Assembly: GCA_963761475.1 (NCBI GenBank)
Contig: CAVXGT010000032.1
Location: 55,030 to 119,029, forward strand
DNA length: 64,000 bases
Source of the DNA: Ga0077555 sp963761475
GTDB lineage: Bacteria; Pseudomonadota; Alphaproteobacteria; Rhizobiales; Hyphomicrobiaceae
Reading direction: 5' to 3'
Positions 34,762-44,057 of the stretch are shown in pieces. The translations under genes and the position numbers were made by a program. Every line of letters begins with the position of its first letter. The first letter of the stretch is position 1. Below the pieces are notes generated by a model, which saw only the letters and a program-made list of their open reading frames with translations, was not told the DNA's origin and searched no databases.

Positions 34762-36024
34762 TCAGTCGGGCTTGGTCAACCGCAGCGGGCTGCCTTGAGG
34801 CGGCTGCCAGCCGTAGATCCAGTCGTAGCCCGCCATAACGCGCCCGCCCGGCAGCACACGCATGGCCGCGTTGCGGGCCGCAGCAGCCAGGCCTGACAGA
34901 TGGAAAATGCGATCATTACGCCGCGCTGCAGCGACCACGGCCGCAGTACGCGTTTGTCGACGCGCCTCGTAGGCGGCAAGCGCCGCGGCAACGTTGCCCT
35001 GCGCGCCGTCACGCGCAAGCTCCTCGGCAAGCACGACGGCATCTTCGAGGGCCATGGCCCCGCCTTGTGCCATGAACGGTAGCGTCGGGTGGGCGGCATC
35101 GCCGAGCAGCGTCACCCGGCCGTGCGACCAGCGCGGGAAAGGCCCCGCCTCGTAGAGTGACCACTGCCGCCATGTGTGGCCGTCACCCAGCGCCCGCGCC
35201 AGCAGCGGCGCCATTGAATCGAGATCCGCCTCCAGACGCCCGTTATCGACGGGCATCGACCAGCCTTGTTGGGCCCGGGGCTCGGTGCGCACCACCACCA
35301 CGGCCAGCTCACGGCCGCCGCGGACGGGGTAATGCACCATGTGAGCATTGGGCGCCAGCCATACGCCGGTGGCGCCGGTATCGATGACGGGGTGGCCCGC
35401 CGGACAGCAGATGTCCGGCAGGTGCGAAACGTCGATCACGGTGCGCGCGGCAGTCCGCGTCGTGTAGCGGGGCGGCAGGTCCGGCGCCAGCCGTTGGCGC
35501 AGCCGCGAAAACACCCCGTCTGCCGCAATGAGCGCCATCCCCGAAACCGTCGCACCCTCGTCCGTTGTGACCACAACGCCGCTCGATGTCTCCGAAAACC
35601 CGTTGACGCCCTGTGCCAGACTGACCGTGACCAGAGCCTGCCGCTCCACCTCGGCAACAAGCACCCCCTGCAGGTCTCGGCGATGGGCCTGCCAGTAGGG
35701 CGCGCCGTGGCGTTCGGCGATCCATTGGCCAAGCGGCAGTCGCTGCACGACCCGGCCATCACGGCCATGCCGAACGGCGAGCCAGCGCGGTACGCCTGCC
35801 AGCGGGGCCAGCGCATCGGCCACGCCGATCTCACGCAATACCTTGACCGCATTGGGTGAAAGTTGAATGCCGGCGCCGGCGTCCGACCAGCTTTCGCGGC
35901 GTTCGAGAATGTGGGAAGCGATGCCACGTCGGGCCAGCGCCAACGCCGTTGCGAGCCCGCCGATGCCACCACCGGCGATCAGCACGCGATTATCGCCGGC
36001 AGGTCGATTGGCCGCTGGGCTCAT
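34762..36024 (-). CDS. FAD-dependent monooxygenase, aromatic hydroxylase type
   Basis: This 420-residue group A flavin monooxygenase resembles salicylate 1-monooxygenase and 6-hydroxynicotinate monooxygenase. It has VLIAGGGIGGLATALALARR at the N terminus and GDAAHPTLPFMAQGGAMALE (FAD ribityl contact) near 300. It should hydroxylate an aromatic ring using NAD(P)H and oxygen; the substrate is not visible. There is a 21-base gap to the zinc-finger gene upstream. Confidence 0.87.
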   Translation of the reverse strand: MSPAANRPAGDNRVLIAGGGIGGLATALALARRGIASHILERRESWSDAGAGIQLSPNAVKVLREIGVADALAPLAGVPRWLAVRHGRDGRVVQRLPLGQWIAERHGAPYWQAHRRDLQGVLVAEVERQALVTVSLAQGVNGFSETSSGVVVTTDEGATVSGMALIAADGVFSRLRQRLAPDLPPRYTTRTAARTVIDVSHLPDICCPAGHPVIDTGATGVWLAPNAHMVHYPVRGGRELAVVVVRTEPRAQQGWSMPVDNGRLEADLDSMAPLLARALGDGHTWRQWSLYEAGPFPRWSHGRVTLLGDAAHPTLPFMAQGGAMALEDAVVLAEELARDGAQGNVAAALAAYEARRQTRTAAVVAAARRNDRIFHLSGLAAAARNAAMRVLPGGRVMAGYDWIYGWQPPQGSPLRLTKPD

Positions 36025-36045
36025 GCTCGCCCCCGCGATGGTCGG

Positions 36046-36303
36046 TCAGTGCGCCGCGCTATCTCCCTGCACGGCGACGACGCAGCCTTTGGGCTCGGTC
36101 TCGGCCGCGGCGAGGCTATCGTCATGCACATAGAGCGTCGAGCAATACGGGCAAAGGATCTGCGTATCCCCACCCATGTCCAGGTAGACGTGAGGGTGAT
36201 CGAACGGCGGCCGGGCCCCCATGCAATTGAGCTCGCGGACGCCCACCTTGATCTGCTCGACGCCATCGTCGTTGGCAAGGTGTGGGACAGCGCTCTGGGC
36301 CAT
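36046..36303 (-). CDS. Zinc-finger domain-containing protein, NDUFS6-like
   Basis: This 85-residue protein has a zinc-ribbon-like ligand set C-x(n)-H-x(n)-C-x2-C: VRELNCMGARPPFDHPHVYLD followed by ILCPYCSTLYV. This matches the alphaproteobacterial family related to the NDUFS6 accessory subunit of complex I. The ATG at 36303 is chosen, since the much longer open frame upstream is a shadow of the opposing hydrolase and thioesterase genes. It is upstream of the flavin monooxygenase by 21 bases but probably unrelated in function. Confidence 0.8.
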   Translation of the reverse strand: MAQSAVPHLANDDGVEQIKVGVRELNCMGARPPFDHPHVYLDMGGDTQILCPYCSTLYVHDDSLAAAETEPKGCVVAVQGDSAAH

Positions 36304-36456
36304 AATCTCGTCTCCAGTCTCCGATAGCGTCGGCGGCACCATAACGGGCTCGCCGGTCGATTGACAGCGACCAATTGACCAACCGGCTGCGGTCCCCCAC
36401 CCTGGCCGCAGCATTCGTGCGCCGTTGGCGCAAGGCCGAAGGGAGATGCTGCGATC

Positions 36457-37209
36457 GTGAAGCAATTCCAGTCCAACTCCACCACGCTCGCCTACCTCGA
36501 CGAGGGCCAAGGCGACCCAGTGTTGCTGTTGCATGGCTTTGCCTCCAGTGTCCAGGTCAACTGGGTCGACACGGGTTGGGTGCGCCATCTGACGCGGTCT
36601 GGATATCGCGTCATCGCGATGGATCACCGGGGCCACGGCCAGTCCGAGAAACTGCACGACCCATCGCTCTATGGCGGTCCGCGCATGGCGGAGGATGCCC
36701 GGGCCTTGCTCGATCACCTCGCGATCGAGCGGGCCGATGTCATGGGCTACTCGATGGGCGCGCGCATCACGGCCTTCCTGACCCTCGCCCACCCGACCCG
36801 CGTGCGTAGCGCCATTTTCGCAGGGCTCGGTGGCAATATGGTGCGCCCGATGGCCGGCACCGGGCCGATTGCGGCGGCCTTGGAAGCGCCAAGCATCGAC
36901 GACGTCAAGAACGCTACCGCCCGCACCTTCCGCGCCTTTGCCGAGCAGACACGCAGCGATCTCAAGGCGCTGGCGGCCTGCATCCGCTCCTCGCGCGACC
37001 CGTTGACGGCCGAGGCCGTGGCCAGAATCGCCTGCCCGGTGCTGGTCGCGGTCGGCAGCGACGACGTGATCGGCGGCTCGGCCGAAGCGCTGGCCGGGCT
37101 CATCCCTGGCGCCAAGGCCTTCGTCATCGAGGGCCGCGACCACATGAAGGCCGTCGGCGATCGCAGCTACAAGGAGGCTGTGACAGGTTTCCTCGCCAGC
37201 CGGCCCTGA
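36457..37209 (+). CDS. Alpha/beta hydrolase
   Basis: This 250-residue protein has the alpha/beta hydrolase fold. HGFASSVQVNW (oxyanion region) and MDHRGHGQSEK precede the nucleophile elbow GYSMGAR (Ser near 98); the acid is in VGSDDVIGG and the histidine in EGRDHMKAVGD. There is no signal peptide. It is divergent from the zinc-finger gene and 60 bases upstream of a hotdog thioesterase gene on the same strand, which suggests joint ester/thioester hydrolysis. The substrate is unknown. Confidence 0.87.
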   Translation: MKQFQSNSTTLAYLDEGQGDPVLLLHGFASSVQVNWVDTGWVRHLTRSGYRVIAMDHRGHGQSEKLHDPSLYGGPRMAEDARALLDHLAIERADVMGYSMGARITAFLTLAHPTRVRSAIFAGLGGNMVRPMAGTGPIAAALEAPSIDDVKNATARTFRAFAEQTRSDLKALAACIRSSRDPLTAEAVARIACPVLVAVGSDDVIGGSAEALAGLIPGAKAFVIEGRDHMKAVGDRSYKEAVTGFLASRP

Positions 37210-37231
37210 GCCGAGTGGCCGCCGGCGCCCG

Positions 37232-37269
37232 ACTTTGAAAGATGATTGATACTTTGAAGGATGATTGAT
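37232..37269 (+). repeat. 19-bp tandem direct repeat in leader of thioesterase gene
   Basis: Two head-to-tail copies, ACTTTGAAAGATGATTGAT (37232-37250) and ACTTTGAAGGATGATTGAT (37251-37269), differ at one base. The second copy ends one base before the ATG at 37271 and contains GAAGGA, the likely ribosome binding site. The first contains the near-copy GAAAGA. The repeat is AT-rich in a GC-rich context. Confidence 0.85.
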
Positions 37270-37270
37270 C

Positions 37271-37729
37271 ATGAGCGCCGAAGCCAAAGTCGGCCCGTTC
37301 AAGCCCGCCAACGACAATTTCGAGCGCTTGGTCCGCGACCTGTTCGCGCGCGGCGGCTTTGTAGCCCATGCCGGCGCCTGGTTGACCGAGGTCCGGCCGG
37401 GCCGGGTGGTGCTCGAGCTGCCATACGCCCATCGCATCGGTGAAGGCGACGGCGTTTTCCACGCCGCCGTTGTCGGCGCATTGGGCGAAAGCGCCGGCTG
37501 CCTGGCCGCGCAGACATTGGTGCCGGCCGGCACACGGGCGCGCACGCTCGAATACAAGCTCAACCTGCTGCAGCCGGCCCGTGGCCTGCTGCTGCGTGCG
37601 ACGGCCGACGTCCTGTCCATCCAGTCCGGTATCGTCGTCACGCGAGCCGACATCACAGTGCTGGGTGGCGATGCCGAAGGCCTATGCGCCGCCCTGCAGT
37701 CGACCGTCGTCGAAGACGCGGCGGGCTGA
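37271..37729 (+). CDS. PaaI-like hotdog-fold thioesterase
   Basis: This 152-residue protein has the hotdog fold of PaaI/YiiD-type acyl-CoA thioesterases. RPGRVVLELPYAHRIGEGDGVFHAA holds the usual His/Gly-rich loop before the central helix, which continues ALGESAGCLAAQTL (given in parts; residues about 44-82). The acidic residue of the central helix (E in LGESAG) is in the expected place. It probably hydrolyses acyl- or aryl-CoA esters in the cytoplasm. The ATG at 37271 is used, with its ribosome site inside the tandem repeat; TTG 37265 is a weaker alternative. Confidence 0.78.
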   Translation: MSAEAKVGPFKPANDNFERLVRDLFARGGFVAHAGAWLTEVRPGRVVLELPYAHRIGEGDGVFHAAVVGALGESAGCLAAQTLVPAGTRARTLEYKLNLLQPARGLLLRATADVLSIQSGIVVTRADITVLGGDAEGLCAALQSTVVEDAAG

Positions 37730-37954
37730 GTGCTGACTGGCCGCTGCCGGCTCGTTTTGACCCCCGCATAAACGGTCCCTTAACTGGCGCCACACTAAGG
37801 TGGCCGTTGCATCGGCTCCGTCCCTGCCAAGCCGCAGCGCGGGGCCGGCTGAGACCTCAAACGGCCTGGAAAAGGCGCCGCGTCGTCGTAGCTCGTCATA
37901 GGCGTGTCAACTGTAGAACACCCGTGAACCCCGTGTTGCGACAAGGGCGCCAGA

Positions 37955-39583
37955 GTGCAATTGGATCTTCACAGCGTTTGGCGCCTGCACGGTGTGCTTG
38001 CTGTTGCCATCTGGCTCGCAGTAGCGGGCGCCGGCCAGGCATCGGCGCAGCAATCCGCTGACACCCGTCCAGCGGTATGGGGCACGGCCGCGGTCACGGC
38101 CGATGGCACTGGCGATTTCCAGACCACTGTCAGGCGTCAGCCGGACGATCGCGACGCCGAACCGGGGACTGCGGATCCGAACCTGCCTGCGCCGCCACTG
38201 TTCGGTCGCCCCACCGTCATCGACGGAGTCATCGCAGATCCGCCCGATCCGGTGGCCGCGCAAGACGGTATCGTCGTCGATGCCGAGCAATCCGCCCCCG
38301 TCGACGGCCTCGATCCGAGCATCGACACTCGGCCGGATAGCGAAGCGCAGGCCTTCGGCTTGCCACGCACCGACGAGGAGGCCGCCGCTGCAGCCCTCGA
38401 CCTGGCGCCCGAGCCCGACCCCTTTCTCGACCGCCGCCCGGCCCGCTTCTTCCGTTTCGAGCCCTATGACCCGACCGGCATCAAGGTCGGCTCGTTCCTT
38501 CTGTTCCCCGAAGCCCAGATCGGCGTCGCCGCCACCAGCAATCTGTTCCGCACGCAATCGGATCAGAAGGGCGATGTGGCGCTCGAGACGCTGCCGAGCG
38601 CACGCCTGGTGTCGAACTGGAGCACGCACGCGCTCGAGGCGTCGCTGCGCGCCAGGCAGTCGTTCCACAACGCCTACCCCTCAGAGGACGACCGCGCCTG
38701 GGCAGCCGAAATGCGCGGCCGTCTGGACATCACCCGCCGCACCAACATCGAAGCCTTCGCCGGCCATGACGTGACACAGGACGCGCGCGGCTCCGTCAAC
38801 TCGACGGCGACCAGCGCGGGCCGTCCGGACATCACCACGGATCGGGCAGGCCTCACGCTCAACCATCGCTTCAACCGGCTCTCGCTGCAGTTGCGGGGCG
38901 CGGTGGCCGACCGCATCGTCGAGCCGGTCTCCGGCGCCGCCAGCGGCGATCGCGACTACACCCAGCGCGAAAGCGCGTTGCGGGCCCAATGGGAGTTCAA
39001 GCCCACCCTCTCAGTCTTCGGCGAGATTGGCGTCGATGACCGCGACTACAAGCGGGTGGCCTCGAGCGACGGCTTGAGCCGCAACTCGTCCGGCGAGCGC
39101 TACCGGGCAGGCGTCGCCTTCGGTAACACCAGTCAGATCCTACGCGGCGAGGTGTCGGTAGGCTCGGCGCGCCAGGAGTTTGACGATGCGCGCTTGCCAA
39201 CTCTCAAGGGCGTGATCGTCGACGCCAATCTCGCCTGGCGGATCTCGGGTCTGACGGCGTTGCGCCTGACCGCCCGTTCGGACCTCGGCGAGTCCACGGT
39301 CGCAGGCTCCGGCGGCGCCATCACCAGGACCGTCGGCGGCGAAGTCCGCCACGCCTTCAGGCGTCATCTCATCGGCACGGCCGGTATCGAGTATGCCCGC
39401 TCCGACTACACCGGCGTCGAACTCGTTGAGCAGACCGTGACCAGCAGCGCAGGCCTAGAGTACTACCTCAACCGCGAAATCACGCTGTTCGCCCGCTATG
39501 CCCATATCGACTTCGACACCACCAGCCTCGGCGCCGACTACAGCGTCGATGAGGTCCGCGTCGGCGTCAGGCTAAGGCGCTGA
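37955..39583 (+). CDS. Outer membrane beta-barrel protein
   Basis: This 542-residue protein has a signal peptide (hydrophobic about 13-28, cleavage near ASAQ at 32) and a Pro/Asp-rich periplasmic linker to about residue 165 that includes repeated acidic segments. A barrel domain of alternating amphipathic strands follows, ending in VRVGVRLRR. It resembles outer-membrane beta-barrel proteins of the BBP2_2/capsule-export-accessory type found in Alphaproteobacteria. GTG 37955 is the start, with an AGGGCG-like sequence upstream. It converges with the FMO gene. The function is unknown; it is probably structural or a porin-like channel. Confidence 0.78.
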   Translation: MQLDLHSVWRLHGVLAVAIWLAVAGAGQASAQQSADTRPAVWGTAAVTADGTGDFQTTVRRQPDDRDAEPGTADPNLPAPPLFGRPTVIDGVIADPPDPVAAQDGIVVDAEQSAPVDGLDPSIDTRPDSEAQAFGLPRTDEEAAAAALDLAPEPDPFLDRRPARFFRFEPYDPTGIKVGSFLLFPEAQIGVAATSNLFRTQSDQKGDVALETLPSARLVSNWSTHALEASLRARQSFHNAYPSEDDRAWAAEMRGRLDITRRTNIEAFAGHDVTQDARGSVNSTATSAGRPDITTDRAGLTLNHRFNRLSLQLRGAVADRIVEPVSGAASGDRDYTQRESALRAQWEFKPTLSVFGEIGVDDRDYKRVASSDGLSRNSSGERYRAGVAFGNTSQILRGEVSVGSARQEFDDARLPTLKGVIVDANLAWRISGLTALRLTARSDLGESTVAGSGGAITRTVGGEVRHAFRRHLIGTAGIEYARSDYTGVELVEQTVTSSAGLEYYLNREITLFARYAHIDFDTTSLGADYSVDEVRVGVRLRR

Positions 39584-39673
39584 AGGATGCACCGGAGCAG
39601 CAAGGGGCCGCATTGCTGCAGCCCCCGGCGATTGAGGTTGCTCGATCGTTCGTAAAGCGGCCTTGAGGCCCCC

Positions 39674-41482
39674 TCAGCCCGACGTCTTGGCGTCGACCAG
39701 GCCTTCCTCCTGCGCCTTGATCTGCACAGCCAGGTATTTCGAGTAGATGCGCGCCTGCGTCAGGCTGCCGGCGATGAACCAGACGCCTTGCTGGGGCGTC
39801 GGCTGGAACATGTTGGCAAGCTCGCCGTCTTCGTTCTCGCCCCAGATCTGGCCGATCTTTTCGGCCGTGGCGTCACCCAGTGCTCGGCGCACGAGCTCGC
39901 CCTGGGGATAGTAGCCGGTACCGAGCACGATCAGGTCGGCGGGCACGATCGTGCCATCCTTCAACAGCGCGCCCTCCGGGCAGAATCGCTCGATGGTCTC
40001 GTAGTGCAGGAGCCCGATCTCGCCTTTGATCATGAGCTCGGAGCTGCCGGCGTCGAGATTGTAGCCACCCCCGCGGCGGCGATACTTCATCTGGTGGCCG
40101 GTGTCGTCCTCGCCGATGTCGTACTTGAAGCCGATCCCCTTCAAGCCCTCGATCATGTCCCTGTCGAGGTCGGTCATGCGCTTCACGGCGAGCTTATAGG
40201 CATCGATGATCAGCGGTGGTGTTGCCGCCGACGCGATGAGATCGCAATCCTCGACTGGCATGCCTTCGTCGTAGAGCGCGTAGTTGAGCTTGGCCGACGG
40301 CTCAATCGAAACCACCGTCGTCGAGCCGCGCTGCACGATCGTCGTCTCGCAGCCGAAGTGGTAGAGGTCGAGCGCGATGTCGTTGGCCGACGAGCCCGTT
40401 CCGATGATCAGCGCTTTCTTGCCCTTGTAGGGCGCGCCGCTGTCGAAGCCCTCGGAGTGCACGACGTCGCCCTTGAAATCGTCGAGTCCGGGCAGTTTCG
40501 GCACCAGCGGATAAGTCGAAACGCCGTTGGCGAACACGATGTGCCGCGGGCGCAGCACGCGCTCCGATCCGTCAGGCATCTTGAGATGAGCGTTCCAGCG
40601 CTTGGCCTCTTCATCCCACGTGCCCTTGGTGAACTCGGTCGAGGTCCAGTTGTTGATCTCCATGGCCTGGGCATAGATCTCGAACCACATGCCCAGCATA
40701 TCCTTCGGGATATAGTTCGGCCACGTCGGCGGGAATGGCATGTAGGGCAAGTTGTTGACGTGGATCGAATTGTGCAATGCCAGCGAATGATAGCGCTTGC
40801 GCCAGCTGTCACCGATGCGCGGCCACTTCTCCACGACCAGCGCGTCGACGCCGACCTGGTTGAGCCGCGCCGCCATGGAAAGTCCCGCCTGCGCGCCGCC
40901 GACGATCAGCACGACCGGATCCCGGTTGTCGTAGTTCTGGGCCTTGGCGCGCACGTCCTCCCAGTTATCACCGCCGAAGTTCCGCGAGAAGGCGGCCCCT
41001 GACGGGCGTTTCTTGCCGATCTTTTCCTCGAAACCCTTGAGCTCCTCGAGCGAAGTCGAGAACACCCAGGCCTTGTGGCCCATGATCCCCGAGCCGTCGC
41101 CGGCAGCAACGAGGCGCACCACGCCTTCGCCGCGGCCAATCCGTGTCTCGAACCGGAACAGCGCCTCGATGCAATCGCGGCCAACCCGCTTGGCGCGGTG
41201 CGGCGGCGTGCGATTGGGGTTGATCTCGAACTGCGAGGCACCGACGGATGGCTGGCGTTCGACGAGGCGCCGGGCGATCGCAGCCGCCCCGACTTGAGGT
41301 TTGATGGCCCAGGTGAACGCCACCACGTCGCGCCAATGACTGTCGTCGACGAACAGCGCCGCAACCGCTTTTGCGTCACCCGTCTTGAGTGCGGCTTCGA
41401 AGGCGGCAAGCCAGCCCGAAATGGTGTCGCGGATGACCGCATTGTCGTGCGCCTTGAGACTGGCTTGGTCGATGTCGTTCAT
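39674..41482 (-). CDS. FAD/NAD(P)-dependent monooxygenase with N-terminal NTF2-like domain
   Basis: This 602-residue protein has an N-terminal SnoaL/NTF2-like domain (about 1-150, with WLAAFEAALKTGDAKAVAAL), followed by a flavin-containing monooxygenase module. The FAD motif VLIVGGAQAGLSMAAR is near 190, an FxGxxxHxx-like region is FKGDVVHSEGFD (near 350), and the NADP motif LIIGTGSSANDIALDL follows. It should oxygenate a ketone or heteroatom substrate. The ATG at 41482 is chosen with GGGAG upstream, and MSSGQG at 41533 is less likely. The fusion layout recurs in Proteobacteria but its role is unknown. Confidence 0.87.
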   Translation of the reverse strand: MNDIDQASLKAHDNAVIRDTISGWLAAFEAALKTGDAKAVAALFVDDSHWRDVVAFTWAIKPQVGAAAIARRLVERQPSVGASQFEINPNRTPPHRAKRVGRDCIEALFRFETRIGRGEGVVRLVAAGDGSGIMGHKAWVFSTSLEELKGFEEKIGKKRPSGAAFSRNFGGDNWEDVRAKAQNYDNRDPVVLIVGGAQAGLSMAARLNQVGVDALVVEKWPRIGDSWRKRYHSLALHNSIHVNNLPYMPFPPTWPNYIPKDMLGMWFEIYAQAMEINNWTSTEFTKGTWDEEAKRWNAHLKMPDGSERVLRPRHIVFANGVSTYPLVPKLPGLDDFKGDVVHSEGFDSGAPYKGKKALIIGTGSSANDIALDLYHFGCETTIVQRGSTTVVSIEPSAKLNYALYDEGMPVEDCDLIASAATPPLIIDAYKLAVKRMTDLDRDMIEGLKGIGFKYDIGEDDTGHQMKYRRRGGGYNLDAGSSELMIKGEIGLLHYETIERFCPEGALLKDGTIVPADLIVLGTGYYPQGELVRRALGDATAEKIGQIWGENEDGELANMFQPTPQQGVWFIAGSLTQARIYSKYLAVQIKAQEEGLVDAKTSG

Positions 41483-41885
41483 GCGTTCGCTCCCTCGTGC
41501 CGCGGGCGGGGTCAGCCCCTGGCCGCTGCTCATCGAATATATCTCGTCGTCCGGCTCGGGGGCTCGCCCCGCTCAGCCTTGCATGGTCCACAGCCGGCGA
41601 TCTTGATCAGGGTCGGATTGGTCGTCCCTCGTCAGTCCTGGCGTTTCGGACCACGTCCGCATCAATTCTGCGCAGCAATTCCGATGGTGTCGACAATCCG
41701 ACGGGGGTTTTGTTCTATGTTGTTGAATAAGCCTAAAAATAAGGCGAGTCCCGTCGCTGCGGCACGGTGAAAATGGCCGACGCGCCGGCGCCGGCCCCTT
41801 CGAATCGAGTTCCAACGGCTTTGGCACGATCCCCGGCGCCAAAACGCGCCTCCCAGCGCGTCCGCCAAGGCCGTCAACCGCCGGC

Positions 41886-43013
41886 TTAGAACACCACGAC
41901 GCTGCGGATGCTCTCGCCCGCGTGCATCAGGTCGAAGCCCTTGTTGATGTCGGCAAGCGGCAGCGTGTGCGTGATCATCGGGTCGATCTGGATCTTGCCG
42001 TCCATGTACCAGTCGACGATTTTCGGCACGTCCGTGCGGCCTCTGGCGCCACCGAAGGCCGTACCCTTCCAGGTGCGCCCGGTGACCAGTTGGAAGGGCC
42101 GCGTCTTGATCTCCTGGCCCGCGCCGGCGACGCCGATGATGATCGATTCGCCCCAGCCACGATGGCTGCATTCGAGCGCTGTACGCATGACCTCGACATT
42201 GCCCGTGCAGTCGAAAGTGTAGTCGGCGCCACCGATCTGGTCCGCGCCGCGCTTGGTCATGTTGACGAGGTGGCCGACGAGATCCTTGCCCACCTCCTTC
42301 GGGTTGACGAAATGGGTCATGCCGAACTTCTCGCCCCACGCCTTCTTGTCGGGGTTGAGGTCGACGCCGATGATCATGTCGGCCCCGACGAGGCGCAGAC
42401 CCTGGATCACGTTGAGGCCGATGCCGCCGAGGCCGAACACGACGGCCGTGCAACCGGGACCGGCTTTCGCCGTGTTGATGACCGCTCCGACACCCGTCGT
42501 CACGCCGCAGCCGATGTAACAGATCTTGTCGAACGGTGCGTCCTCGCGGACTTTCGCGACCGCGATCTCCGGCAGCACCGTGAAGTTCGAGAATGTCGAA
42601 CAACCCATGTAGTGGAACACCGGTTTGCCATCGAGCGTGAAACGGCTCGAGCCGTCCGGCATCACGCCCTGGCCCTGCGTCGAGCGGATCGCCGTGCACA
42701 GGTTGGTCTTGCGCGACAGGCACGACGGGCACGTCCGGCATTCCGGCGTATAGAGCGGGATGACGTGATCGCCCTTCTTGACGGTCGTGACGCCCGGCCC
42801 GACGTCGACCACCACGCCCGCGCCCTCGTGTCCGAGAATGGCCGGGAAGATGCCCTCGGGATCGGCGCCGGAGAGCGTGAACTCGTCGGTATGACAGATG
42901 CCGGTGGCCTTCACTTCGACCAGCACCTCGCCAGCCTTCGGGCCTGCCAGATCGACCTCGACGATCTCGAGGGGCTTGGCCTTCTCGAAAGCGATTGCCG
43001 CGCGCGTCTTCAT
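41886..43013 (-). CDS. S-(hydroxymethyl)glutathione dehydrogenase / class III alcohol dehydrogenase
   Basis: This 375-residue zinc alcohol dehydrogenase is of the glutathione-dependent formaldehyde dehydrogenase class. Catalytic-zinc ligands are C40 and H62 (GHEGAG) with a later cysteine in YIGCGVTTG; structural-zinc cysteines are in PECRTCPSCLSRKTNLC at about 91-106. The coenzyme motif GLGGIGLNV follows. It oxidises S-hydroxymethylglutathione to S-formylglutathione for formaldehyde disposal. The ATG at 43013 gives the family N terminus. There is no S-formylglutathione hydrolase gene next to it. It is divergent from bactofilin. Confidence 0.93.
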   Translation of the reverse strand: MKTRAAIAFEKAKPLEIVEVDLAGPKAGEVLVEVKATGICHTDEFTLSGADPEGIFPAILGHEGAGVVVDVGPGVTTVKKGDHVIPLYTPECRTCPSCLSRKTNLCTAIRSTQGQGVMPDGSSRFTLDGKPVFHYMGCSTFSNFTVLPEIAVAKVREDAPFDKICYIGCGVTTGVGAVINTAKAGPGCTAVVFGLGGIGLNVIQGLRLVGADMIIGVDLNPDKKAWGEKFGMTHFVNPKEVGKDLVGHLVNMTKRGADQIGGADYTFDCTGNVEVMRTALECSHRGWGESIIIGVAGAGQEIKTRPFQLVTGRTWKGTAFGGARGRTDVPKIVDWYMDGKIQIDPMITHTLPLADINKGFDLMHAGESIRSVVVF

Positions 43014-43428
43014 GCAGGCTCTCCTGATCCGGTCATCTGGTGGTGGAGGGGGAGTATCGCAGTCTCCTGCGCTCATGCAAACCCATGGCGCCCGGTTAGG
43101 TTTTTTGGGTCGCAGGCAGCGTCAGGCAGAGCCGGTTCCAACGCCGAGGGCAGCGCCGGCTTGATCGCACAATCCCAGGGTGCAGGGGCTATGCAACATT
43201 GCCCTCTCCGCGCGAACTCTTCACGGAGACAGTTTTGTGTCTGCATTATGTGTGCTTTTGCGGATACGCGCAGCGCGCCAGTAGTTTGCTGCTAAGCAGT
43301 TTTTATCAAATTCCCATAGCCAGCGGACTAATATGAAAAACGAATCAATTGCGATGTTGCGACGAGGCCACTCACGGGGCAGGGCGCACGCGAATGGCGC
43401 TTCGCGCAAAAGAAGGGGCAGGGGGGTT
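43014..43428. other. AT-rich intergenic region between divergent genes
   Basis: About 415 bases between the adh and bactofilin genes, with a clearly AT-richer part around 43240-43350 (for example TTTTTATCAAATTCCC), probably where promoters lie. A TAATAT box at 43329-43334 has no good -35 partner. A strong ribosome site, AGGGGGG, lies just before ATG 43429, in a different frame from the annotated bactofilin frame. Confidence 0.45.
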
Positions 43429-43471
43429 ATGATGTTCTCACCACGTAAAGCGGAAATTCCGACCAACGCCG

Positions 43472-43906
43472 GTGTCGTGCACGAATTCGGGCCTGTCGTC
43501 GTCATCCAATGTAACGCCGGCGTCTTCGATCTCGGTTTCGACGCGCGCCAAGGAAGCCAACTACTCGATCATCAACGAGTGGCTGAAGATGAAGGGCGAT
43601 CTCGAGAGCGAAGGCGACGTCCTGGTCAAGGGCAAGGTCTACGGCAACATCAAGTGCAACCTTTTGATCGTCGACGTCGACGCCCTGGTCGAAGGCGGCA
43701 TCATCGCCGACGAGGTTGTTGTCCGGGGCCAGACCAAGGGCACCATCAACGCCAACAAGGTGCGGCTCGAGAAAACCGCCAACGTCGATAGCGAGATTTG
43801 CCACAAGACGTTTTCGGCCGAGGAAGGCGCGCGCATCAAGGGCGCTCTGCGCTTCCAGGACGATCCGCTTTCGGGCAATACCGTGACGGCGGAAGCCGCC
43901 GAATAA
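43472..43906 (+). CDS. Bactofilin (polymer-forming cytoskeletal protein), N terminus possibly frameshifted
   Basis: This protein of about 144 residues has the bactofilin beta-helix with periodic Gly/Val/Asp pattern: MKGDLESEGDVLVKGKVYGN, IIADEVVVRGQTKGTIN, and SEEGARIKGALRF-type repeats. Bactofilins self-assemble into membrane-associated filaments that organise the cell envelope. The start is doubtful: GTG 43472 has no ribosome site, whereas ATG 43429 (MMFSPRKAEIPTNAG, a plausible bactofilin N terminus) has AGGGGGG but lies in another frame. A single-base indel around 43470-43540 would join them. The core domain is intact. A strong terminator follows the stop. Confidence 0.8.
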   Translation: MSCTNSGLSSSSNVTPASSISVSTRAKEANYSIINEWLKMKGDLESEGDVLVKGKVYGNIKCNLLIVDVDALVEGGIIADEVVVRGQTKGTINANKVRLEKTANVDSEICHKTFSAEEGARIKGALRFQDDPLSGNTVTAEAAE

Positions 43907-43926
43907 ATCTCGCGCGGGGAAATAAT

Positions 43927-43965
43927 AAAGGAGCGTGGCCCGGCAAACCGGTCCGCGCTCCTTTT
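43927..43965 (+). terminator. Intrinsic terminator after bactofilin
   Basis: The stem AAAGGAGCG-x-GG pairs with CC-x-CGCTCCTTTT across a short loop around CGGCAAACCG. It is followed by TTTTCTATT. It lies 20 bases after the bactofilin stop and could also stop reading from the opposing OYE gene, since the 5' arm begins with AAA. Confidence 0.75.
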
Positions 43966-44057
43966 CTATTGGTGCCCCGGGTCAAATAGCCCCGGCGTGC
44001 GCTGACTCGCACGCATGGCGATGGCCGCGAACGCGGCCCGCCGATTTCGTCGAATCC

